From the NCBI GenBank assembly GCA_963969365.1, contig OZ017746.1, forward strand, positions 3,782,001-3,846,000: a stretch of DNA of 64,000 nt, read 5' to 3'. This stretch comes from Asterochloris sp. CNOR1. Its lineage: Eukaryota; Chlorophyta; Trebouxiophyceae; Trebouxiales; Trebouxiaceae. The position numbers and the translations under genes were made by a program. The notes beneath the pieces are model-generated. The model did no database searches. It worked only from the letters and a program-made list of their open reading frames with translations, and was not told the origin of the DNA. Positions within the stretch are counted from its first letter, which is position 1; each line of letters starts with the position of its first letter. Positions 1 to 10,171 of this stretch are shown in pieces.

Positions 1-1123
1 TTGTAGCCTTGAGCTCCTTCCCTGAAGCTCTACCAGCATTGCATGAAGGCAAGCAGCAGCAAGGATGAGGACCTCTGCCATTCTGGCACCTGTCATGAGC
101 GCCAGCTCTGGCGCGCTGAGATGCAAACTTATTCCAATTGATCCTACTGAGCTGCTGCCCCGCCCTACGCATAGCATGGTTCAATATTGGCTCTCTATGG
201 AGCTGTGGCATAGGCCATAACGTACTGCTTGCAGGCAAGCTTAGATGCTAGGTGGCGAGCAACAGCTAATGAAAGGCTCTTCCTGCCAGTATGTGCAGTC
301 AGCATACTGCAGCATTGCCTTAGACCCATCTATATAGCATCTTTAGTGCTGCTGGCTGCCGTCCACCATGCACCTGGCAGCCCTCCGGTGTGTGTCCCAC
401 TACCATCGCTCCCTGAGTACACGCTTGGGGATGCCTAGAAGATGGGCTGCACACTTGCAACAGGTGGCGCTCAAGCATGGGGCGCGCTTGGCGTAAATTG
501 TTCAAGCATGCAATGCCAGCACACAACATTTCACGCCACCTTGCGCACACACCCCTCATCACCTGCAGGCCACCGTCGTGCGTGCCCTGCCCTGGGTGGA
601 TCAGGAGACAGCTCTTGACCTGAGGCTGTCCACCAGCATGGACTCAGATGACCTGTCTGATGTCGACTTGGATGCCAGCTGGGATGTGGACAGCTACAGC
701 GAGGACCTGGGCCCTGGCCTTGACACTGAGGCGGCCTCAAGTGCCAGCCTCAGCTCAGCAGAGGAGTCCGATGCCAGCTGGGAGGATGCCAGTTTCAGTG
801 AGGACTCTGGCCCTGGGGCTGCCTCAAGTGCCAGCCTCAGCTTGGCTCAGGAGGCAGAAGCACCTGTTGGTGTCCACGCCCCGCGTGGGGCGCCTGCAGC
901 AGGCAGTTCTGAGGGATCCTCTGCTGCTGCGGCTGGCCAGCAGATCAAGCCACATGGCCTCGAGGCCAGCTTCAGTGCTGCTGGATCTGCAGGCGCGGCA
1001 GACCGGGCTGCGCAGCTGTCTGACTCTCATCCAAGGGGCGCCCACAACCAGCATGTGCCGGCTTCCGCGGCATCCACCAGCACCAGCAGTGCCCACCCCA
1101 ACAGCTCTGTGGGCAGCATCAGT
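1..1123. other. Upstream region with an open frame of uncertain status
   Basis: No recognisable gene is seen in bases 1-570. From about 572 a frame stays open on the + strand and runs without a stop into exon 1 of the next gene. Its first ATG is at 638. The stretch 638-1120 would encode a Ser/Asp/Glu-rich low-complexity segment in which a motif like DASW-D-FSEDSGPG-ASSASLS occurs twice in slightly different form. I start the gene at 1124 because the following residues look like a chloroplast transit peptide. Translation from 638 is possible and would place about 160 acidic residues in front. Confidence 0.4.
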
Positions 1124-4100
1124 ATGTGTAGCTCAGGCTGCTTCCCCACCTTCAAAAACAGCTCCAGCACCTTGCCCACCAGCCTGCACACCGGCAGCGC
1201 AGGCACGACAGCAATGCGGCACCATCTGCTGCCCACACGGGCGTCAGCCGGTGCCTGCTATAGCCGACAGGGCCCTGCACAGAGGCGTGGGGCCAGGGTG
1301 GTCACCCGTGCGCGCGGGGAGCAGCAGGCAATCCTGCTGACCAAGCCGGAGCTCGATGCCTTCGCCGGCGGCGACGGCGGCCCCCCAGACGCAGAGGCAG
1401 CCAGCTCAGGGCAGGGTGTGGAGGCTGCTGCACTGCCAAACGGCAGCAGCAGCGACCTCCCAGGCGCTGTCGCAGATGTGGGGGGTCCTGCGCAGGCTGC
1501 CGGCGCCCCTGCCTCAGCAAATGGCAGCGGCTCCACCAGACGCTCTTCTGAGGCCTCCAGCGGGAGCTGGGATGAGCCTGCAGCAGGGCCCATGCCTGAG
1601 TCTGTGCCTGGGACAGCAGACCCCACTCCCAGGGTGGGGTCTGAGGCAGGGTTTATGGCACAGGCCCAGCCTGGTACAGAGCCCATGGCCCCCACAGAGC
1701 TGGGAGATGTTGTGAGCGCCCTCTGTGGGCAGGAGGGCTCCCTGGATGAGGCCAGCATGGATGATGCCCTGCTGTGCAGCGTGGCCTGGTCAGGCAGCGG
1801 CACCTCCCTGGACGCATCCTCAGATGACCCGCAACAGGACAGCGCTCCAGACTTGGCCCTTGCAGCAGGTGGCTGCTGCACTGTGAAGCTGGAAGAGAAG
1901 CTGCTCTGCCAGCAGGGCTGCTTTGCGCTGGGGCGTCCGCGTGCCTGCTGTTGCATGGTGCAGGTGTGAACCTGGCTGCGCAGCAGAATGGCAGCCACAC
2001 CAAAAAAGCTTGGTGGTGCTGCTACAAAGTGTGCTGCCGGGTCTGCATGGCGGTGAAGTCACATGCTACAGATTCGAACCTTGCGCTTGCAGCAGATTGG
2101 CAGGCACTACTGCTAGCCTGCCCACGCTGCCCTTGAGGCGGTACCGCCCTGCTTTTTCCTCTGTCTGGGGAGCCTGCCGCGCAGCCTGTGCTGCAGACTT
2201 CCAGACAGATGCCCCTCATGTCATCTTGCTTCCAGTCGGCCCTGAGGCCTGCCGACAGGTGTTCACGTTGCTGCTTTTCCGCACCTGGCCCCGTCCAGTG
2301 CCTTCCCCCCGGGCAGCATGGTCAGGGCCACAACTGAGATGCTGGCTGGCACTGCAGTCCAAGACATGCCTAACCTCAGCTTGCTGACACCCCGCGTGCA
2401 GATCAGTGAGACGTCTCGGTCTGCTGTGCAGGCCCCGACATGCCCAGGCTCATTGGCAAACCTCAGCTGGCCGAGAAGCCGCTGCGGCCTGACAAAGCCA
2501 GTCAGGACGAGAACTTGCAGCCCCCCACCTTGAGGCAGCCCCAGACCAAGGCCCCAGGCTTTATCAATTTCCATGAGGACAGCAGGGCGACCATGCCCCA
2601 GAACAAGCGTGTGCGTGGCCCCCGGTGAGAGTGCCTACCTGGCATGCTGCATGCATGCTGCATGCATGCTCCAGCCCATCAGTGCTGCTGAGCTGTCTGG
2701 CTCAGTGGCCCGAGCCAGGGACTGGGTGCGGCTGCCCACTTGGCATGCTGCAGGATGCCACTGCTGTGCCTCCCAGCATGGGCGGCCTGGCCTGATCTGA
2801 CGGCCTGCTGGGATCCAGGTGACTACAGTGCCAGCCTGGCATGCTGCATGAGGCAGTCACATGACTGTGCTGTGAGGCATGGACCAGACTCCGCTTGGTC
2901 TTTGGACACAAACAGGGCCCTGTACTCTTGTTGTGCTATGACATCGCAGCAACCCTGCTGCCATCTGGCAACAAGGCAATGCTGGGGCACAGGCGCAACC
3001 CCGCAACATCATTTTGCACGGCAGCCTGCTGGGTCTGCTGCAGCCTGCAAGCCTTAGCTGCTTGGCCTGCGTCATCCGAGGTGTCGAATTGCACAGGTTG
3101 CCATGTTGATGACTTCTGGGCATCTTGCCCGCCCGTATGCCTTGCCTGAGGTCTGGTGGTGCTGCAGGAGCCTGAAATCATACCTACCGCCTCCCAATCA
3201 GACTGCGCGGAGGACCTTCAGCAGCAGTATCAGCAGCGGCAGCAGTGTGGACGACAGCTCGGGGAGGCGGCGCACATATCGCTTGGAAGACAGGTGGGTC
3301 CCATGATGCACTCCTCTGCAGGGCTGCCTGGCAGTTGAGGATGGGGCTGCGATGCAGAACCTAGTTCTGGCCGCACTCCTGTCATTAGATTGGGCCTGGG
3401 GGCCAACCAATGTGCCTGTGATTTTGAGACACCATTGCTGAGGGTTGACTGCACACTTCGGTGTGCCACTGGTCCGGTACCGCTTTGTTGGAAGCCCGCA
3501 AGACCGTTGTGGCTTCCAGATCAGCTTCCCTGCAGGACTTTTCCCATCTCATTGTCAGTGGGCGCCCTGCAGGGCTTTTCTGCTTGCTGTACTGCTCTTG
3601 CTGATGTCCGCCCTGCCGTTAAGCATTGTGTCTTCCAGGTGGCCTCCCAAGCTGGCCCACTGCTGTTGCCTGGTGAAATTCTGGTGCTAAGTGAAGCCTC
3701 TCTGCTGACTTGTGGGCTGGCAGGCTGCCACACATGATAGCTTTGTTGAGCTTCAACAACTGGGCTACTGGGCCTGCTGCAGTGGCACATCTGAATCTTG
3801 CATCTGCCAGGGCTGAGGAGTTGCTTTGTCTCTTGCAGCGTGGAGTGGCTATACCGCAAGGCGAGTCCCAAACGCTACAGGTGGGGCTTCTGCCTTGTAA
3901 ACAGCTGGTGGCAGCCTTTCAGCTCCTGCAGGTGCCTTCCACTTGTTGCGTTGCACTGGTCGTGACCACCTGCTCATGCAGTGTCCTGCTCTTGCAACAG
4001 CAGTCAGCCAACATTCTCATGCAACACACTCAATTTTGCACAGGGGAATGCCAGCCAGCCCGCTGGATTTGGTGGCTTGTGCCCTCCCAGTGCACCCAAT

Positions 4101-7100
4101 GATCTGCTGACTTGCTGAAAGCCAGTCACACATCCTTCTGCAGGCACTTGAAAGGCACCTCTTACAAGAATGTCACTTGGGCCCTGGTGCCCATCGACAG
4201 CAGGGGGGTGGCGCGAGCAGTGGGCCAGTCCCGCAAGCAGCCTCAGCCCGTGCATCTGCCCAACATTGGCCCCTGCATCGTGGGGGCAGACAGCAACGGG
4301 GACGTTGATATCTGGGTGAACTACCCCACCGTGTCGGGGCAACATGCACGGCTGGAGATCCGGATCAAGGGGCGCAAGCCATCGTGAGCGCTCTTTGCAT
4401 GGCTGCACGTGCTGCTGAACTGCAGTCCCAAGTGCCTGCTGTTGGCCTGCAGCGGCAGCTGCACAGCCTGGATGGGCATTGCATGCATGTTGGGCATGAG
4501 AGGGGATGTTGATCTGAACAGCACCCATCTGCGCATACCGAAAGAGGCTGAGTACACCCACTGTCTGCAGCTCTGGCTTTTGGTGTGCAGGTGTCTGGTG
4601 ACGGACTTGAAGTCTCTGAATGGCACGTTTATCAACCGATTCAGAGTCCCTGCCTATGTGGACCAGGAAGCATTCCCAGGCAAGCCCAGCAAAGCAGATG
4701 GCTTGATGCTCCAGAACTTAGAAGGTCCTTGATGCAGGCAATCAGGCCCTGCATTGGGTTATTGTGCAGCTTCAGCGCAATCTCAGAGGGCTGTGCCTGC
4801 AGCCCGAGCTACAGATGGACAGAGTATAACACAAGGTCGAGCTTGTATCCCTCTGACAACCTGCAGGAGACATCATCAGCTTTGGGGAGCATGCCCTCGG
4901 CTTCCACTTTGTCCCTGTGTTTCAACCAGAGGAGCGGGTCGGTGCGGAACACATTGCTCGGCGCCACGCCCAGCTGGCAGCTGGACGCTTCCTGCCCCCG
5001 CCAGACGCCCTGAGCGGCCCAGGGAGCGCGGCTCAGCCCAGCCAGGCCTCAAGCGATGCCGCTGCCAGCTCAGCGGCCCAGCCTTCATCCAGCCAGACCT
5101 CAGGTCTGTCTGTTCCCACTTCAAGGACATGACCTGCTGCTGACTTGACAGCCTGCAATGACCGCTGCCGTGAAGCTGTGATACATCGAGTCAGATGGGC
5201 GGCCTGCTGCTGATACAGGGGACGATGCTTCCCAGGATCGGGCATCGAGGGAGGACCTCAAGGCTGCGCAGGAGGGTCTGCTGAGCCAGCTGGCTGCTCT
5301 GGAGGCAGCGGCTGACTCGGGGGTAGAGGATGAGAGCGCGCTGTGGGCCCAGGTGCGGTTGACAGCAAGTGGCATAAGGGTGCAAGTCAGATGAGGGGCC
5401 AGCTGCAGTGAGGCATTCCTTTGCTCTGCCACCCACCACCCAGCCTTCGCTGTAAGGGTCTGGCTGAAGCTGTTTGCACTATAGGGTGCCTGCTTTGTCT
5501 TCCCAACCCCTGCCCCCAAGCACCACGATTTGGTTCATGTAAGCAACAGCATCTTCCCTTTTTCTTGATATGGGATTCACTGAGATTCTCGACGATGACA
5601 GGATTGCATGCCTGGGTTTCTGCAGCGAGCGCGCATAAGGTGCCTGGCCTCAGGCCTGCCACCACCTCCCCCTCAGCCACTCCACCAGGAGAAGCATGTG
5701 CCTGCAAGCAGATGGTCAGGGGCCAGGCATGCTGCTCATTGTCCACTGTTCACCGCAGCGTGCCTGCAGCTCAGTAATGCACAAAATTTGCACCTTCTTC
5801 ACCCACTGTATCCCTCTCAGCATGCCAGTAAGATGCGCTGCGTGCTTGCAGTTGGCAGATGTTGAGAGGCGCATGGCCCAGGGCTACCAGGGCGGCTCCT
5901 GGTCTGCCGCCCGCTCCTTCTACCGCTGCGCAGCCGAGCAGCTGCTGCAGCGCATGGGCGAGCTGCAGCAGAAGCTGGGCCCCTTGTTAGATCCCAGCAT
6001 TCAGGAGAAGGTTCATGCAAAGGCTAGGGCAGATGTGTACAGGGAGCTGGCTCCCCTGCAGGCCAGCTTCACGCGGCTCATGGCAGGCTGGGGACTATTT
6101 GAGTATGAGCTCAGGTAGGCTGGCTGGATTGCTCCGCCGTGTTCGCTGGGGTGTCTGGCAACACGATCTGAGGTGGCACCTGTGACTCGGCGCAAGGACC
6201 AGGCTGTGCAGAGGAGTTCATTGGGGGCTGAAGTGGCTTACTTTGCTTGAACCCAGCTTGGTGCAAGAGCTGGTGTATTGAGATGGGCTACAGAGGGCCA
6301 TCTCATAAGATTGTTAGATACAAGCTCAGGTGGGCGCATAGCAGGTCTTTCGCAGTAGCAGCTGGCACAGGAGAAGCCTGCAGTAAATACTGTCCCTCTT
6401 TGCTGTGCTGCCTTCAAGGTCCTGAGAAGGGTGATGCTCAGCAAATGCGATGGGCAACATGCTCAAATTCTTCACATGCCATGATGGGCTGCAGACCATC
6501 CTGCCTCTTGCTGCAATGGCGCAGCCCTGACAGCGGCCATCACCTGCTCTGCAGGCATTGGACATGTGCCCGGCGGTTGCTGCGCAGAGGGGCTGAGGCT
6601 GCTGCCGACAACCCTCACGGGCCCAACAGGTCCTTTGGCAGCGTGCTGCTGTGAGTCCATTGTGCACGAAACTCTCCCAGCACTGTCAATTCATAAGCTT
6701 GACCAGTGGCAATCTTGCTGCTGTGGAGATGCACCTAAGCAGATCTGTTTGGTCCATGCTGCTTGGCTTGCAAATGGGTGGCTTGGGTAAGCACATCTTT
6801 TCCAAGTCGCTTCTCTCCATGTCTGCAGGTACAGATGGGCAAAGGTAGAGCTGGACAGGGATGAGGTGTTTCAGGTGCCCAGCTTCTTGTCGTCCGCTCT
6901 TGTGTGTTGCTGTGAAGCCCTTGCCAGTGACCACCCCTGGCGGCCCGAGCCTCGGGCACACGAATGACGATAACAAGAACACACTCGCCCCAGGAGGCAC
7001 ACAAAGAATAACCATCACTCCAGAGAGTTATTGGCCATGTTGCGGGCAGCCACTGCTCTGCTGCACAGGGCGTGGCCTGTCCTGGGCTGACGGGCCCTGT

Positions 7101-8856
7101 TGCACAGGATGGAGTGGTGTCTGTCTGTGTTGTGGCCTTCTAGATGGAGCCTCAGCAAGGGGCAGCCCAGCGTGAGGGGCTGTGACAGCAGGTGCAAGCT
7201 GGCGCCGCGCTGCAGTTTGACAGTGGCCGGCCTCACATGGCAGCTGCGGCAGCCCCACTGCCTCCTCACAGCCGCTTGCTGCTGCTCTCTGCAGGCGCAG
7301 AGCCTGCTGCAGGAGCTTCTGGGGCGGGATCCTGACAACGGGCAGGCCCTGCACCTGCTGGCCACCATTGCTGCCAGGCAGGACGACTGGGAGGGAGCTC
7401 GCACACTCTTTGGGCGAGCGCTCAAGGTAGCAGGGGTGGGCAGGGCCAGTCGCAGGCTTGTGCCTGGGCAGGCTGCAGCATGCTGGCACTTGGGCAATGA
7501 GCACGAGGTGCATGTGCACGAGGTAGCTGCATGCTGTGTGCACAGCGCAGCCTGAGCATGCCTCTGTGTATGAGGAAGGCAGTTTGGCTCAGAGCATGGC
7601 TTCTGATCTTGGTTGGGTCTGTACTGCCAGCGTCCTCCCACATCCTGCCTCACCTTCCACTTGATGGTGTAGTCCACGCCCAGCCACCCTGCCACCCTAC
7701 TGGCCTGGGGCCGAATGGAAGCACAGACTGGGGACCTGCCTCGAGGGCGGGAGCTCTTCCGGGAAGCCCTCAGATGCGGGGGCCACAAGCTGATAGTCCT
7801 TCAGGTGGGCGCCTTTAGTCTTCTGTTGGCGGTGTGCCCTCCTGTCCTGCCTTGAGCTCCACGGTCTGTGAGGGGCGTCTGGTGTACCTATCAGATCCCC
7901 TGGGCATGAGCAGGGTGAGTGAGGTCTCAGGCCTGTCAGTGGGGCCCTGCATGGGCGCATTGCCACATGCTCCCATGCACATCTTGCCTGGATGTCCCAC
8001 CTTGACAAGTGCCCACAGGCACTGCGTATGAACACAGCCTGCCGATGGAGTGCATGTAGCGCCACAGAGGCAGCAGCCACTGGATTCCATTGTTGTAGGG
8101 CCAGGCTGTGATGGAGTCCCCTGTTGTTGTGCAGGCCTGGGGCACTGCCGAGGCTGCAGCTGGCAACCTGGTGGAAGCCAATAGCCGCTTCCAGGAGGCA
8201 GCACGGCTGGACTCCAGCAGCGTGCCGCTGTGGCATGCCTGGGCTCAGGCGGCTGAGCAGCAAGGTAGGGTGGACGATGCCCGTCGCCGCTACCTTGCTG
8301 CTCTGGAGCTGGAGCCACGAAACAAGCTCGTCCTGGGTGAGGCCTGGGCTTGCAGCATGCTGTGGAGGTTGATATCTTCTCTCCCTCAGCAGGCAGCAAG
8401 CAGGTCCCTTGCTTGGCATCAGTGTTGAGAGTCCAATGGCACATCCAATGCAAGACTTCAAGCCAGCCTGCCTGGCGGTGACTGAGCTGTTGCGATTCTG
8501 CTGGTGGTGGTGCTGGCTGCTGAAACCTGGCTGACAGCCTTCTGATGCTCTGTGCAGCCAGTCTGGGTGCGCTGGAGAGGAAATGCGGCCAGCCAGAGCT
8601 GGCAGCGAGTTACCTCAGAAGAGCACTCCGTGAAGACCCCCGCTATCTTATGGCACTGAACGAGCATGCCGAGGCCTGCACAACGCTGGGCCTGTATGCT
8701 GAGGCCAAGTCGCTCAGGTCTCGCGCAATTACGCAGGAGAAGAAACGCAGCAGAAAGTGGGGGAACAAGTCGCAGTTCAGGCGGCCAGCCGTTTCCCGTG
8801 ACCAAAATAACACCTTAAAGAGGGCAAGCCCTGGAGTTGCACTTGGACATCCTTGA
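1124..8856 (+). CDS. FHA-domain and HAT/TPR-repeat fusion protein, probably plastid-targeted
   Basis: Exons by splice sites and phase: 1124-1868, 2432-2624, 3168-3293, 3839-3880, 4144-4383, 4591-4724, 4867-5103, 5219-5368, 5859-6114, 6555-6650, 6829-6874, 7295-7426, 7673-7804, 8135-8336, 8558-8856 (1009 codons plus stop). The N-terminus is rich in Ser, Arg and Ala with few acids, typical of a chloroplast transit peptide, followed by a low-complexity linker. Residues about 390-520 form an FHA domain, with TVSGQHARLEI, VTDLKSLNGTFIN and GDIISFGEHALGFHF in order; it resembles the small plastid FHA proteins of plants. A short acidic helix and coiled coil follow. From about residue 700, HAT/TPR units appear (ARRLLRRGAEA, ARTLFGRALK, GRELFREALRCG, ARRRYLAALELEP, AASYLRRALREDP), as in RNA-maturation factors such as HCF107/Mbb1. 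The C-terminus is basic. Phosphothreonine binding plus RNA binding is an inference. The FHA and TPR halves join in phase with no stop or promoter gap, but two genes cannot be fully excluded. Confidence 0.75.
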
Positions 8857-9301
8857 ATTCATTTGTTGACTACGCGCTTGGCTCACCCCAATTTTGTGCA
8901 AGTTGCTTTGCATGCAGTGATTACAGGCGTGCTTCCTTTGCCAGGCTAATGTGTTACGCTGGAAGGAACTGCACATGACCACAGCCTTGGAATCTGCAGA
9001 ACACCATGTGGTGTTTCCACTGTAGCTAAGGGCTGCCTTGGTCAGCGCATAGAGAAATGGCTGCTCAGAATCGTATGGTGGGCTGAGGAGGGCAGGGGGG
9101 CACCCACCGCAGCGCCCTCACATGTCATGCCTCATGACGTTCTCACGAGAGACCAGCACTTCCAGCAAGACATGATTGTTTGGGCCCCGCAAACAGTGGC
9201 ACATCACATCAACTAATTTGCTGAGTCTCAGCTCAGCAGCAGTCTCCTTAGGTTCCTTATCACTTCTGGGGTTCACTAAAGCATGCATAGCAGAGCACCT
9301 C
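8857..9301. other. Convergent intergenic region (3' ends)
   Basis: The stretch separates the stop of the + strand FHA-TPR gene from the stop of the - strand 2Fe-2S gene and should hold both 3' untranslated regions. No open frame, repeat or RNA gene was recognised. Confidence 0.6.
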
Positions 9302-10099
9302 TCACTTCTTCTGTGGCCTTGTCCTCAGCTTTACCCTGCCACTGTTGGTCCCATCTCCCACATTCAGCTGGCATGAAAGTCTGAAGCTGTCAGGCTTGCC
9401 CTGCACCGCTCAACAAGAGCCTATCACTGCCAGTTCGAGTGCCATGAGACGTCTCAGTTGGGGTACAGGCTTGCCTTGAGCTTCTTGACCTCCGCTCCAT
9501 CCCTCTCTGCTGGGTCTAACAAGCTGTCTGGATCCTCAAGAGCTTCCACTATACATGTCCCACACTGCCCTGCACCACTGCAGCAGGGAGTGGCCTGTCA
9601 CGGACCATGGAAGGGGTGACAGCAGAATAAACTGCTGGCATCAAACAGCAGGAGCAATGCATGCTCACTTGCAATTCGAGATCTTGCCCCAAGTTGTGTA
9701 TATTGGAATGTTGTGTGCCTTCATTGCGTCCCTGCGCGGCACTGACATCCAAGATGAGCAGGCCTGCCCAAGATCAGCAGCCAGCTTGGTGAGGAGCTGC
9801 TCTGGCTCACCGTACAATGTCACCTGCATAGCACAGATGCTTCTACAATTCAAGCACAGACATTTGAGCAACCACAAACAAGTGATCTCACCGCTCTCAG
9901 TCTCGATCTCCTGCTCCTCCCCATCAACCAGGAACTGCAATGTCACCTTTGGAGTGCCACCATCTGTCACACCTTGTGCTTGACTCCTCATGTTGCAGTG
10001 AGGTTGCCGGAGTGGCCTGTGCCTCAGATGTCTGCAACATCCCCAAAGCGGTCTGCTGCAGCACGAGGTGCTGACCCCTGGGCCTGAGGTTCCCAACAT
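9302..10099 (-). CDS. PnsB3/NDF4-like plastid 2Fe-2S ferredoxin-fold protein
   Basis: Four exons (complement): 9892-10099, 9669-9741, 9475-9577, 9302-9400; 160 aa. The first ~45 residues are Arg/Ser/Cys-rich with no acids, a likely chloroplast transit peptide. The mature part reads as a 2Fe-2S ferredoxin fold: a beta strand (KVTLQFLVDGEE), then YTTWGKISNC, CGTCIVEA and FRLSCQL. Cluster ligands are C93, C99, C102 and C138 (C-x5-C-x2-C and a distal C). The spacing, the TWGK-SNC lead-in and the SGRV-PQKK end match plant PnsB3 (NDF4), a subunit of the photosynthetic NDH-1 complex. Intron 3 has a GC donor (AAG then gcaagc). Reading through it would end the protein early and lose the fourth Cys, so I treat it as a real GC-AG intron. 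The gene shares a 72-bp intergenic stretch with the + strand gene at 10172. An unrelated plastid ferredoxin-like role is the main alternative. Confidence 0.86.
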
Positions 10100-10171
10100 G
10101 CTGCTCGAAACAAATGTTGGCCTAGAAGATAAGTAGCTGTGCTGGGAGTCAGCCAGCCTCTTCAGCTAGAC

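Noticed and set aside
578-1969. Whole open frame 578-1969 as a stand-alone gene
   Set aside because: It has no ATG at its start, and a GT at 1869 in the right phase links it to the next exon (PDMPRLIGKPQLAEK). The part beyond 1868 is then intron.
2640-2675. GCATGC-rich simple repeat (also near 15850-15880)
   Set aside because: Short low-complexity runs of GCAT in intronic sequence. No sign of function.
9454-9474. Reading through the third donor of the PnsB3-like gene to an early stop
   Set aside because: It would end the protein with SLYPN and no fourth cluster Cys. Splicing from the GC donor at 9474 gives KPDSFRLSCQ and a family-like C-terminus in phase.
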